Shown here one piece after another: positions 8,346 to 16,204 of a stretch of 64,000 bases of DNA. Source of the stretch: JBHOQS01 sp042408875. GTDB taxonomy: Bacteria > Chloroflexota > UBA11872 > JBHOQS01. Position numbers and translations under genes: made by a program. The stretch is from NCBI GenBank assembly GCA_042408875.1, contig JBHOQS010000027.1, forward strand, positions 62,001-126,000, given 5' to 3'. A model generated the notes under the pieces. It searched no databases and had not been told where the DNA came from. It was given only the letters and a program-made list of their open reading frames with translations. The stretch's first letter is position 1. The number at the start of each line of letters is the position of its first letter.

Positions 8346-8380
8346 CTCACCTGGAGCACCGCGAGGGTGCTCCAGGTGAG
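8346..8380 (+). terminator. perfect 15-bp hairpin between baeRF fusion and hsp20
   Basis: Arms 8346-8360 and 8366-8380 are perfectly complementary around the loop GCGAG. There is no T-run after it. It could end the upstream transcript or act in the hsp20 leader. Confidence 0.5.
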
Positions 8381-8401
8381 CTACCGGATCAGGTGGATCC
8401 G

Positions 8402-8420
8402 TGACAGACGAAAACTGTCA
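8402..8420 (+). promoter_or_regulatory. small hairpin in the hsp20 leader
   Basis: TGACAG and CTGTCA pair around an A-rich 7-base loop, ten bases before the AGGAGGTG ribosome-binding site of hsp20. It could act as an RNA thermometer-like element or a protein site; unproven. Confidence 0.3.
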
Positions 8421-8445
8421 GAGACCTAGAAGGAGGTGAACTGGC

Positions 8446-8898
8446 ATGGCTGAGGTAACCCGCTACGAGCCGTTCGCGCGAACCTCGCTTGCGCTGCGCG
8501 ACATCATCGATCGGATGCTCGACGAGGCGTTCGTCCTGCCGCGCTGGATGGAGCGAATGGAGCGTGGCTTCGCCACCACCAGCGGTGTGAGCCTCTATGA
8601 GACCGAGGATGCTTACCTGGCGTATGTGCCTGTGCCGGGCCTGAAGGCGAAGGATCTGGAGGTCACTGTCCTGGATAACGAGGTGACCATCCGCGGGAAG
8701 AGCATGCTCGATATCCCGAAGGATGCACGGGCGCTGATGGTCGGCGTCCAGGGCGGTGAGATCGAGGAGCGCATCCGCCTGCCCGGCGATGTCGATGCCA
8801 GCAAGGTGGAGGCACGCCTTCAGGACGGCATTCTGATGCTGCGCGTGCCCAAGGCGGAGCAGGTGCGGCTACATCGCATTCCGGTGAAGGGGGCATAG
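8446..8898 (+). CDS. hsp20: Hsp20/alpha-crystallin small heat-shock protein
   Basis: 150 residues, the usual length. A short N-terminal arm (1-42) precedes an alpha-crystallin domain at about 43-140 with the PGLKAKDLEVTVLDNEVTIRG strands and the LEDGILMLRVPK-type segment (here LQDGILMLRVPK). The C-terminal RIPV replaces the I-x-I/V tail motif that docks neighbouring subunits. AGGAGGTG lies upstream of ATG 8446. It should act as an ATP-independent holdase in the cytoplasm. It opens a stress cluster with doxX, dnaJ and hspR on the same strand; two hairpins lie in its upstream region. Confidence 0.92.
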   Translation: MAEVTRYEPFARTSLALRDIIDRMLDEAFVLPRWMERMERGFATTSGVSLYETEDAYLAYVPVPGLKAKDLEVTVLDNEVTIRGKSMLDIPKDARALMVGVQGGEIEERIRLPGDVDASKVEARLQDGILMLRVPKAEQVRLHRIPVKGA

Positions 8899-8957
8899 GC
8901 CGCGCCGGGCTGTGCTCCACCTCGAGCACGCCTATGCCGGAGGTTGGGTGTGCAAGA

Positions 8958-8987
8958 GCCGCCGGGCTTGCTTCCCAGCCTGGCGGC
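8958..8987 (+). terminator. hairpin after hsp20
   Basis: Arms 8958-8968 and 8977-8987 pair over 11 bases with one mismatch around an 8-base loop. No T-run follows. Possible terminator or processing site between hsp20 and doxX. Confidence 0.4.
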
Positions 8988-9060
8988 CACCGAAAGGGTG
9001 CTCCGGGCCAGATAGTGTGAGCCAAGCCAGCGAGACGCTGCATGAAAGGAGGTGTCTGCT

Positions 9061-9588
9061 ATGACGGTTGATACCGGCCTGTTCGTGCTGCGGCTTGTGG
9101 TTGGTCTCCTGTTCATCGGACACGGCGCCCAGAAGCTCTTCGGCTGGTTCGGCGGTCACGGGATCGAGGGGACAGCCCAATGGTTTGGCTCGCTGGGGCT
9201 GCGCCCGGCCAGGTTCTGGGCGGTGGTAGCCGGCCTTGGTGAGTTCCTCGGTGGCCTCGGCCTGGTGCTTGGGTTCCTGACGCCGCTGGCCAGCGCGGCG
9301 ATCATTGCAGTGATGCTGTCCGCCATCGCGCTCGTGCATGCCAAGCACGGGCTGTGGGTGGCTAACGGCGGCGCTGAGTATCCCATTGTGCTGACTGCCA
9401 TCGCCTATGTGATCGGCATGTATGGCCCAGGCCGCTATGCGCTTGACGCATACCTGCCGTTCAGCCTGCCGGCGACGGAGCTATTCCTTGTCGGAGTAGC
9501 CGCCGCGATCCTCGTGACAATTGCCGAGCTGATCATCGTGCGCCAGCCGCAGCGCATTGGCCAGACCGATGGCCGTGCTGCGGCGTAG
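9061..9588 (+). CDS. DoxX family membrane protein
   Basis: 175 residues with four hydrophobic segments typical of DoxX/quinol-oxidase-like subunits. FVLRLVVGLLFIGHGAQKLFGWFGG opens the protein, with the conserved HGxQKL(F/W) loop. GEFLGGLGLVLGFLTPLAS lies in the middle and an Ala/Ile/Leu-rich last helix follows. A GTG at 9052 is part of the AAAGGAGGTG ribosome-binding site, so ATG 9061 is the start. Family members sit in the membrane and some work with superoxide dismutase and rhodanese in thiol-oxidant defence; its role here is inferred only from stress-gene neighbours. Confidence 0.88.
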   Translation: MTVDTGLFVLRLVVGLLFIGHGAQKLFGWFGGHGIEGTAQWFGSLGLRPARFWAVVAGLGEFLGGLGLVLGFLTPLASAAIIAVMLSAIALVHAKHGLWVANGGAEYPIVLTAIAYVIGMYGPGRYALDAYLPFSLPATELFLVGVAAAILVTIAELIIVRQPQRIGQTDGRAAA

Positions 9589-9597
9589 CTGAGCGGT

Positions 9598-9660
9598 CCG
9601 CCGGGCACACCAGCCTCGAGGCAGGTCACAGGGAGTCGTGCCTGCCGGAATGCCCGGCGG
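9598..9660 (+). terminator. nested two-stem structure after doxX
   Basis: CCGCCGGGCA (9598-9607) pairs with TGCCCGGCGG (9651-9660). Inside it GGCAGG (9620-9625) pairs with CCTGCC (9641-9646). It lies right after the doxX stop and may end transcription or protect the mRNA. Confidence 0.45.
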
Positions 9661-9716
9661 ATCTGTGCGCTCGTAGGGTGCCGGGTGTGGGATGAGCAGC
9701 GGTGGAGCGATAGGCT

Positions 9717-10790
9717 ATGCCGGTGCAGTACAAGGACTACTATGCGATCCTCGGTGTGCCGCGCACGGCAACGCAGGAGGAGATCCGCAACGCCTACCGG
9801 AAGCTGGCGCGGCAGTGGCATCCCGACGTCAACCCGGACCGGCGCAAGGAGGCGGAGGAGAAATTCAAAGAGATCAACGAAGCCTACCAGGTGCTGAGCG
9901 ACCCTGAGCAGCGCCGCCGCTATGACGAGCTGGGCGCGCAGTGGCAGGAATACGAGCGCTGGCAGCGCGCCGGCGGCGAAGCCACCCAGGGGCCGTTCGT
10001 CTGGCGCTTCAGCCAGGGGCCGGAGGTGCGTTTCGAGACCCGCCTGGACGAGGAGAACCTGCGCGATCTCTTCGGCGCAGAGAGCCCGTTCTCGGAGTTC
10101 TTCGAGCAGTTCTTCGGCCCGGGGCTGGGCGAGCGGCTGCGTCACGGGCCGCGGCGCGGTCGGGATATCGTGCATCCGCTGCGTATCACCCTGGAGGAGG
10201 CCTTCCGCGGTACCACGCGCAGCCTGCATGTGCTTGGCCCTGACGGGACGTCACGCCGCATCGAGGTACGCATCCCGCCCGGCGTAGATCAGGGCACGCA
10301 GCTACGCGTGCCAGGGCAGGGCGAGCCCGGACGCGCTGGAGGACCGCCGGGGGACCTCTACGTCGCGATCGAGATCGAGCCGCACCCGCGTTTTACCCGG
10401 CAGGGCGCCGACCTGCGCACCCGTCTCCAGGTGCCGGTGACCACGCTGGTGCTGGGAGGTGAGGTCGAGCTCGAGACGCTCAGCGGCCGGGTAACGATCA
10501 CCATCCCGCCTGAGACCCCGGACGGGCGGGTGCTGCGGTTGCGTGGACAGGGCATGCCATACCCCGAGCGGCCCGATCAGCGCGGTGATCTCTACGTAGA
10601 GGTACATGCAGAGATCCCTCGCGGCTTGAGTGAGCGGGAGAAGCAGCTCTATTCCGAGCTCGCCGCGCTGCGTGGCGAGCCGGTGCGAGCCGGCACAGGA
10701 GCACGCAAGGCCAGCGCTATGGGCTCGAATGGCCAGGCGCGCTCATCTCGCTCGGGCTTTGGCTCATGGTGGCGCTGGCTCATGCAGTGA
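9717..10790 (+). CDS. cbpA: DnaJ-class co-chaperone (CbpA type, no zinc finger)
   Basis: 357 residues. The J domain spans 6-70 with HPD at 35-37. A Gly/Phe/Glu-rich linker follows (about 75-145), then two beta-sandwich client-binding domains (about 150-320: RGRDIVHPLRITLEEAF and LRVPGQGEPG, then GDLYVEVHAEIP). The Cys-rich zinc finger of true DnaJ is absent, so this is a type II (CbpA-like) co-chaperone. It should stimulate a DnaK ATPase encoded elsewhere. The C-terminal 35 residues are basic and low-complexity. The hspR-type gene starts 27 bases after the stop, a pairing known from heat-shock operons. Confidence 0.9.
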   Translation: MPVQYKDYYAILGVPRTATQEEIRNAYRKLARQWHPDVNPDRRKEAEEKFKEINEAYQVLSDPEQRRRYDELGAQWQEYERWQRAGGEATQGPFVWRFSQGPEVRFETRLDEENLRDLFGAESPFSEFFEQFFGPGLGERLRHGPRRGRDIVHPLRITLEEAFRGTTRSLHVLGPDGTSRRIEVRIPPGVDQGTQLRVPGQGEPGRAGGPPGDLYVAIEIEPHPRFTRQGADLRTRLQVPVTTLVLGGEVELETLSGRVTITIPPETPDGRVLRLRGQGMPYPERPDQRGDLYVEVHAEIPRGLSEREKQLYSELAALRGEPVRAGTGARKASAMGSNGQARSSRSGFGSWWRWLMQ

Positions 10791-10816
10791 GCTGTGCGAT
10801 ACGCCGGGGACAGACG

Positions 10817-11119
10817 ATGGCAGGGCAGACCCAGCAAACTAGGAGTCAGCCGGGCATGCCAACACCGGGCGGCTTCTACCGCCGCAGCGACGTCGCACGA
10901 GAGCTTCACATCTCGGTGCGCACCCTCCGGCGCTATGAAGCGTTTGGGCTGGTGCAGCCGGTGCAAGCTGGCGGGCAGTGGCTCTACCGTGCGGAGGACC
11001 TGGCGCGCCTGCGCAAGATCAGGCGGCTGACCGAAGACCTCGGTGTCAACCTGGCCGGGGTCGAGATTATCCTGCACCTGCTCGAGCGGCTCGAGGAGCG
11101 TGCCGATGCCTCGCCCTGA
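10817..11119 (+). CDS. hspR: MerR-family HspR-like heat-shock regulator
   Basis: About 100 residues. A MerR winged-helix domain spans about 18-75 (FYRRSDVARELHISVRTLRR then LYRAEDLARLRKIRRL). The LTEDLGVNLAGVEIILHLLERLE helix that follows is characteristic of HspR/chaperone-modulator proteins. No effector domain is present. ATG 10817 is chosen because upstream codons overlap the dnaJ stop. HspR represses chaperone operons at HAIR inverted repeats; I found no clear HAIR copy in this cluster, so its operator may differ. Immediate position after the CbpA gene supports the assignment. Confidence 0.85.
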   Translation: MAGQTQQTRSQPGMPTPGGFYRRSDVARELHISVRTLRRYEAFGLVQPVQAGGQWLYRAEDLARLRKIRRLTEDLGVNLAGVEIILHLLERLEERADASP

Positions 11120-11140
11120 CCGGCCGCCGAGCGTGGCCGG

Positions 11141-11353
11141 TCAGCCCTGCGCTGCGTCTACGCTGGCCGCGGCTGCTTCGAGCTCCTCTGGCGGTGGCGG
11201 CTCACCAATACGGCGGCGCGCTCCGCACTTCCGGCACTCCTGCCAGCCAGCCTCGAGCAGCCAGAAGTGCGGCGGGCAGTACGCTACCGCGTCTGCGGTC
11301 GGCGGGAGATCATCGCGCAGGACAGGCCGGCGCGTCCAGTATCCTCCAGGCAT
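11141..11353 (-). CDS. small zinc-ribbon protein
   Basis: 70 residues. The core YCPPHFWLLEAGWQECRKCG places Cys and His pairs (C..H and C-x-x-C) as in short zinc ribbons with an H-(F/W)-W-(L/V)-(L/I) core that I recall as hypothetical proteins in Chloroflexi and Actinobacteria. The rest is low-complexity Glu/Pro/Ala. AAAGGA lies at good distance upstream of the ATG on the minus strand. Function unknown. It converges with the hspR gene at 21 bases. Confidence 0.5.
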   Translation of the reverse strand: MPGGYWTRRPVLRDDLPPTADAVAYCPPHFWLLEAGWQECRKCGARRRIGEPPPPEELEAAAASVDAAQG

Positions 11354-11460
11354 TGGCCCCGTCCTTTCTCCGGCGCCTGCGTACCGCAGGCGCTATGCGG
11401 TCTGTCCGAGCCTGCCCGGATAGGCATAGAGGTTTCGCGCGCGGAGCAGCGCTGCTCCAT

Positions 11461-11494
11461 GGAGCTCACGCCGCCGCGCGGCGGCGTGAGCTCC
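11461..11494. terminator. 34-base perfect palindrome downstream of the RRM gene
   Basis: Bases 11461-11477 are the exact reverse complement of 11478-11494, GC-rich with no spacer. It lies 23 bases beyond the stop of the minus-strand RRM gene. It is likely a terminator-type hairpin or cruciform; no T-run follows. Confidence 0.5.
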
Positions 11495-11517
11495 AGACTG
11501 CCGGCGGCAGGGGAATA

Positions 11518-11811
11518 TTACCAGCGCTCGCGCCGTGGACGGCCACGGAACCCGCCGCGGTCCTCGCGCGGGCGGGCCTCATTGACCACGAGCGTGCGCC
11601 CCCCGACCACGGCGCCGTTGAGCTCTGCGATCGCCCGGTCCGCCGCCGCATTGTCGACCATCTCGACGAAGCCGAAACCGCGGCTCCGGCCAGTCATGCG
11701 ATCGGTGATGACCCGAGCTGAGGAGATCTCCCCGTACGGGGCAAACAACTCTCCCAGCTCCTGGTCCGTGAAGTCGTAGGGGAGCCCGCCGATGTAGATG
11801 TTGCGCGCCAT
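11518..11811 (-). CDS. RRM-type RNA-binding protein
   Basis: 97 residues, a single RNA recognition motif. RNP2 IYIGGL is at 5-10 and RNP1 RGFGFVEM at 44-51, with a short Arg/Gly-rich tail (REDRGGFRGRPRRERW). Such small bacterial RRM proteins occur in cyanobacteria and other phyla, where some are cold-induced. The start is supported by AAAGGA upstream. A good promoter at 11951-11980 would give a leader of about 130 bases, long for this genome and compatible with post-transcriptional control. Confidence 0.92.
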   Translation of the reverse strand: MARNIYIGGLPYDFTDQELGELFAPYGEISSARVITDRMTGRSRGFGFVEMVDNAAADRAIAELNGAVVGGRTLVVNEARPREDRGGFRGRPRRERW

Positions 11812-12148
11812 AAGAAATCCTTTCGTACAGCGTGGGCCGGCGGCATCGACGGGAGGGACACACCCGGAGCAGTTCGGGCGGGGCCGTATTCCTCGTGCGG
11901 GCCTCGGGGCCGCGATCGCTGAAAAAAATACAACCGGTCAAGCAGCAGGATTGTAGCACCTGGACGAGCTGCCTGTCCACCTGCGCGCTCAGGGGCGCGC
12001 AGACCTCGGGCCCGGGTTCATGCTACAGGTCTAAGCGTACCATGTGGCGAGGCAGAATGCGAATCGCCCTGCCGCTGCTTCCCGCGCGTCCGCCCGAGGT
12101 CGCTTTAGCGAGAAGGCGTGGAGCACCTAAACGCTCGCTCTTGCACCG
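11812..12148. other. 337-base intergenic region
   Basis: Holds the leader and promoter of the RRM gene. The part at 11985-12148 lies beyond the end of the epimerase gene and shows no supported coding frame or clear terminator. Confidence 0.5.
11951..11980 (-). promoter_or_regulatory. sigma70-type promoter for the RRM gene
   Basis: Read on the minus strand: TGGACA at 11980-11975, 18-base spacer, TACAAT at 11956-11951. Each hexamer has one mismatch to consensus. Predicted start of transcription is near 11944. A T-rich stretch follows in the leader. Confidence 0.55.
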
Positions 12149-13201
12149 TCAGCATTCTGCGCCGCGCGCAGCCCGGTCCTCCCCGGCTACGCCGGCCAGC
12201 TCCCGCAGGAGCGCGTCGAGCCCATCCTCGAGTCGGACGACAGCGCGGAAGCCAAGTTGCTGCGCCGCCTGCTCGACACACGCGACGCTCTGGCGAATGT
12301 CGCCGGGCCGCGCTGGCAGGTGCACCACCGGCACCGCCGGCTTGCCGGTCAGGGCCGCCATGGTGCCGGCGATCAGACGGGCAAGCTGGCTCACCGAGAC
12401 AGCCCGACCCGTACCGATATTGAACACCCCGGCGGCGCAGCGATACATCGCACACAAGTTGGCACGCACCACATCGGACACGTGCACGAAATCCCGCGTC
12501 TGCGCGCCATCACCGTAGATCTCCAGCGGCTCGCCCCGACGGGCCCGGTCGGCAAAACGGGAGATCACCCCAGAGTAAGGGCTATCGGGCGACTGCCGGC
12601 TCCCGTACACGGTGAAGTAGCGCAGGGCCACCGTCTCAAGGCCGAAGAGCTGCGCATACAACATGCAGTACTGCTCGGCCGCGTACTTCGACAGCCCGTA
12701 CGGAGAGATCGGCGCCGGCGGATGCGTCTCCGCTACCGGCAACGACTGCGGATCTCCGTAGATCGCTGCCGAAGATGAGTAGATCACGCGGCGGACCCCG
12801 GTGCGACGGCAGGCCTCGAGCACATTCAGCGTGCCCATGATATTGATCGCGGCATCCTCGCGTGGCTCAGCCACCGAACGCGCAGGGAACACACTGGCGG
12901 CGAGGTGGAAGACGACGTCCGCGCCAGCGATGAGCTCGTCGAGCGGATCAAGGATGCTGCGCCGGACAAGCGTCACCACCGGCTGGTCGCTGGCGCCGCG
13001 CTCCGCCAGCGCACCGGCCAGGTTCTCCATCGATCCGGTGGAAAGATCGTCCACCACCCGTATGCGCAGGTCATACGGCAGGCGTCCGGCGCGGCGTTCG
13101 GCAAGCAGCGCATCGACCAGATGGGAGCCGATGAAGCCCGCGCCGCCGGTGACGACAACCGTCGCGGGCGGCGCAGGGGTGTCACTGGGACGGGGTATCA
13201 A
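12149..13201 (-). CDS. NAD-dependent epimerase/dehydratase (UDP-sugar 4-epimerase-like)
   Basis: About 350 residues of extended-SDR type. VVVTGGAGFIGSHL near residue 16 is the NAD-binding glycine motif, VVDDLSTG follows, and SSSAAIYG and SPYGLSKYAAEQ hold the catalytic Ser and the YxxxK pair. RYFTVYGSRQ and DFVHVSDV are substrate-side motifs of the GalE/Gne branch. The frame is open further upstream, but that part overlaps the preceding gene; a TTG at 13201 with AGGTG seven bases before it gives a protein of normal size. The 20-base overlap with 13182-14234 indicates co-transcription. The precise sugar is unknown. Confidence 0.82.
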   Translation of the reverse strand: MIPRPSDTPAPPATVVVTGGAGFIGSHLVDALLAERRAGRLPYDLRIRVVDDLSTGSMENLAGALAERGASDQPVVTLVRRSILDPLDELIAGADVVFHLAASVFPARSVAEPREDAAINIMGTLNVLEACRRTGVRRVIYSSSAAIYGDPQSLPVAETHPPAPISPYGLSKYAAEQYCMLYAQLFGLETVALRYFTVYGSRQSPDSPYSGVISRFADRARRGEPLEIYGDGAQTRDFVHVSDVVRANLCAMYRCAAGVFNIGTGRAVSVSQLARLIAGTMAALTGKPAVPVVHLPARPGDIRQSVACVEQAAQQLGFRAVVRLEDGLDALLRELAGVAGEDRAARGAEC

Positions 13202-14234
13202 GAGCGTGCACCTGTTCGATGAGATGCATGCGGGCGGCAGGATCGGCGCGCGCCACCCAGCGGAGCACGTAGGCCGACAGCCAGGGGTCCGTGCGCCCTG
13301 CAGCTGCGGCGCCGGCGCGGGTAGCCGGCCAGCCACCTTCGGCGCATTGCGCAGCCTCGAGCACCTGGAGCAACGCCGGTACAGCGCTGCGCACCTGGCT
13401 TTCCGGCAGCACCCCCCAGGCGTGGGCGATCAGCAGGCACGGCAGGTACGCTGTGGCCTGGATCCAGTCCCAGGGCGCGACAGAAAAGATGTAGCGCACA
13501 GTCAGGGCGATGACCTCGCCCAGCGCCGCATCCCCCACCGCATCCAGCGCCCGGAGGGGATAGTCAAGGTCCACCGAGCAGACCGGCTGGTCTGCCAGGT
13601 GCAGCCCGCGGCGCCAGTAATACCACGTCCCGTCCGCCCGGCGCAGCGTCAGCAGAAACTCCAGGGCCCGGCTGCACCGAAAGTCCGCGCCGGCGCCAGC
13701 ATGAACCAGGGCGACGATGACATCGCTGGTGGGCGCCAGGCAGCTCACGCCGGGGCGGACGAGTGGATGGTCGGGAGGCACGTGCACCTGTGGGCTCTCC
13801 GAGAAGCCGCCGTCCGGGCGCTGGTGTGACAGGAGCCAGTTCAGGGCGCGCTGCACCCACACCTTGCCGCGGCTGCGCCGCCCAAGGTGCTCCAGCACCA
13901 TTGCAGTCAAGCCGACCTGGCTGGACGCCTGCCGCTGGGGCGAGAAGCCGCCGTCCTGGTTCTGCAGGTGCAGGACAGCGCGCACCGCCTCTTCGTAGAG
14001 CGGGTGCTCCGTCTGGTCGAGCGCCTGGAGCAAGGCGACGAGCGTGATCGGCTGGCCGCGCTCGGCAATCGTCCGAACAGCGTTCCCTCGAAGCTTCACC
14101 GTATCGACCACTAGACTTTCATTGTGGGCGGTGACGAGGGCGCGCGTCAACCCCGCAATTCCTCGGCCAGGCACGCTAACCAGCAGACGCGCCCGGCCGC
14201 GCCGTCTTGTGGCAAGAAACTTGCTACAGCGCAT
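13182..14234 (-). CDS. terpene-cyclase/prenyltransferase-fold (alpha-toroid) protein
   Basis: 350 residues with repeats of the squalene-cyclase/prenyltransferase toroid: LQNQDGGFSPQ, SHQRPDGGFSES, LRRADGTWYYW and AAQCAEGGWPA fit degenerate QW repeats. The DxDD protonation motif of squalene-hopene cyclases is not visible, nor is the protein long enough to be one (about 630 residues). So it may be a half-size toroid used for binding or an unusual cyclase. No ribosome-binding site is clear before ATG 14234; a leaderless start is possible. It overlaps the epimerase gene downstream, which suggests a shared role in a lipid or sugar-lipid pathway; inference only. Confidence 0.65.
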   Translation of the reverse strand: MRCSKFLATRRRGRARLLVSVPGRGIAGLTRALVTAHNESLVVDTVKLRGNAVRTIAERGQPITLVALLQALDQTEHPLYEEAVRAVLHLQNQDGGFSPQRQASSQVGLTAMVLEHLGRRSRGKVWVQRALNWLLSHQRPDGGFSESPQVHVPPDHPLVRPGVSCLAPTSDVIVALVHAGAGADFRCSRALEFLLTLRRADGTWYYWRRGLHLADQPVCSVDLDYPLRALDAVGDAALGEVIALTVRYIFSVAPWDWIQATAYLPCLLIAHAWGVLPESQVRSAVPALLQVLEAAQCAEGGWPATRAGAAAAGRTDPWLSAYVLRWVARADPAARMHLIEQVHALDTPSQ

Positions 14235-14364
14235 AGCGTTAGAAATAGTCAGTAGTAGTATTTAGCAGTAGTATGATCTACAGGTACCAGAGGCGCGAGC
14301 ACTCCCGACGCCACCCGTCCCGGCAGCAGGCTGTGGTGGAGACGCACGCGCAAGCGAGGGTGCT

Positions 14365-14958
14365 ATGAGCTTGCTGAACCGATTACTCGCTCTTGCATTG
14401 ATCCTGCTGCTCCTCGCGCTGGGCCTGGCGCTAATGCTCTTCCCGCGAGAGGCGCTGCTGTGGACTCGCCTCACCATCGAGGCAGTAGAGCGGACCTTCA
14501 CGCCGGTCACCCAGGCGATCCTGATCGTCGCCGGGCTGGGGCTTGCCCTTCTCGCGGTAATCCTTCTGCTTCTGGAGCTCACGCCGCGGCGGCCAGCCGC
14601 GGTACGCTTGCTTCAGGTGAGCAGCGGGGAGGCCCGCCTGACCACCGATGCGATCGCCCAGCGCATCAAGCGAGAACTGGAGACGCTGCCGGAGATCCTG
14701 CGGGTGACGCCGCAGGTACACAGCCGCGGCAAAAGCGTAGACCTGCGGCTGGCCATCGAGACAGACCCTGAGGCAGACGTCGGCCCGGCTGTGGAGCGTG
14801 CCTGCCAGCTTGCCCGTGAGGTCACCGAGAACCGGATGGGGGTGCGGGTGAACCGCGTGTGGGCGTCAGTGTCCCAGGGCACGGCGACCAAGCTGCGCCC
14901 CGCAACGCCGCCCGAGCCCGAGCCGCCGGCGAACGTGGCCTCCGGTGAGGTGCGATAG
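14365..14958 (+). CDS. AmaP-like membrane-anchored protein (Asp23/Gls24 related)
   Basis: 197 residues. Two membrane helices lie at about 5-27 and 50-74. They are followed by a cytoplasmic domain VSSGEARLTTDAIAQRIKREL through VRVNRVWASV, which matches the Asp23/Gls24 fold used in AmaP (alkaline-shock membrane anchor) proteins. The tail is Pro/Glu-rich. AmaP normally recruits Asp23 family partners to the membrane, but no free Asp23/Gls24 gene is in this window. The stop lies four bases before the glycosyltransferase start, so they are probably co-translated. Confidence 0.65.
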   Translation: MSLLNRLLALALILLLLALGLALMLFPREALLWTRLTIEAVERTFTPVTQAILIVAGLGLALLAVILLLLELTPRRPAAVRLLQVSSGEARLTTDAIAQRIKRELETLPEILRVTPQVHSRGKSVDLRLAIETDPEADVGPAVERACQLAREVTENRMGVRVNRVWASVSQGTATKLRPATPPEPEPPANVASGEVR

Positions 14959-14962
14959 GGCG

Positions 14963-16183
14963 GTGCGCCTCCTCCTGGTCGGGCCCTTTGGCCTGTATCC
15001 CAAGAGCACCACGCGCGCTCGCGTGCTGCCGCTGGCACGCGCGCTCGCCGAGCGCGGCCACCGGGTGACGGTGCTGATCCCGCCGTACGACCGCCCGGCG
15101 GATGCTGGCAGGCGCTGGAGCGCCTGGGGCGTCCACGTCGTGCACACGTCACTGCCCGGTCGCGCCGCCGCCTTCGCGCGTGCGCCACTGGTGTACCTTT
15201 CAATTACCTGGGCAGCTACTGCCGCGGCAGCGCGGCTGCTCAGCGCCAGGGTCGATGCCGTCCACGTCTTCAAGCCGAAAGGGGTCGCCGGGGCATGTTT
15301 TTATGTCGCATTGCTGCAGCGCGCACTCGGCCGCCGGCTCCGCCTGGTGCTGGATACGGACGACTGGGAGGGCGAAGGGGGCTGGAATGAGCTGGACCGC
15401 CTGCCCTGGTGGAGCCGCACGCTGGTCTCCCTACAGGAGGACAGCATTTTGCGGATGGCGCCGACCATCACCGCGGCCAGCCGGTTCCTCTGGCACCGCT
15501 GCGCTGCTCTCCGGCGCTCTGCGACACACGTACGGTACATCCCGAATGGGTACGATCCCCGTGACTATGCGGGCTGGGACGAGGCAGACGGCTCTGCTGT
15601 ACGGCAGCAATACGCCCTTGACCAGGTGCCTGCTGTCCTGCTCTACACGCGCTTTTTCGAATTCCGGCTCCCGCGGATCGTCGAAACCTGGAAGCAGGTG
15701 CAGCGCGCGCTGCCCGCGGCGCGCCTGCTCGTCGCTGGCAGCGGCGCGTTTGGGCAAGAGCGTACCCTGGCCCAGCTCCTGCATGCGGCCGGCCTGGGCC
15801 AGACGGCGATCTTCACCGGGTGGCTTGAGCCCGCCCAAATTCCCGGCCATCTCGGGGCTGCCGACGTAGCGTGGTTCCCGTACGATGACACGCTGGCGAA
15901 TCGCGCCAAGTGTTCGGCGAAGCTCATCGAGCTGATGGCCATGCGCCGTCCCATCATCGCCGACGCAGTGGGCCAGAATCCGGAATATCTTACACACGGC
16001 ATCAGCGGCGTGCTGGTGCAGCCGGGAGATATCGACGCCTGGGCTGCGGCAACGGTGGACCTGCTGCGCGATCCTGCTGCCAGGCAGCGCCTGGGCAATG
16101 CGGCGCGCACTGCGCTGCTGGAGCGGTTCTGCTGGCCGCGTCTGGCCGCCGCGGTGGAGGACGCCTACGGTGCAATAGGCTGA
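14963..16183 (+). CDS. glycosyltransferase family 4-type (GT-B) enzyme
   Basis: About 406 residues. The N-terminal half has LLLVGPFGLYPKSTTRARVLPLARALAERGH, a glycine-rich first strand and helix of GT4 enzymes. The C-terminal half has LLVAGSGAFGQE, IFTGWLEPAQIPGHLGAADVAWFPY and LIELMAMRRPIIADAVGQNPEYL, where an acidic residue normally contacts the nucleotide sugar. GTG 14963 is preferred, four bases after the upstream stop and after GGTGAGGTG; GTG 14945 would overlap that gene. It probably transfers a sugar to a lipid or polysaccharide at the inner membrane; donor unknown. Confidence 0.82.
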   Translation: MRLLLVGPFGLYPKSTTRARVLPLARALAERGHRVTVLIPPYDRPADAGRRWSAWGVHVVHTSLPGRAAAFARAPLVYLSITWAATAAAARLLSARVDAVHVFKPKGVAGACFYVALLQRALGRRLRLVLDTDDWEGEGGWNELDRLPWWSRTLVSLQEDSILRMAPTITAASRFLWHRCAALRRSATHVRYIPNGYDPRDYAGWDEADGSAVRQQYALDQVPAVLLYTRFFEFRLPRIVETWKQVQRALPAARLLVAGSGAFGQERTLAQLLHAAGLGQTAIFTGWLEPAQIPGHLGAADVAWFPYDDTLANRAKCSAKLIELMAMRRPIIADAVGQNPEYLTHGISGVLVQPGDIDAWAAATVDLLRDPAARQRLGNAARTALLERFCWPRLAAAVEDAYGAIG

Positions 16184-16204
16184 TGCAGCGGCTCGACCAC
16201 CGCG

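Noticed and set aside
8237..8445. HAIR-type HspR operator upstream of hsp20
   Set aside because: I looked for CTTGAGT-N7-ACTCAAG and variants and found none; only unrelated hairpins.
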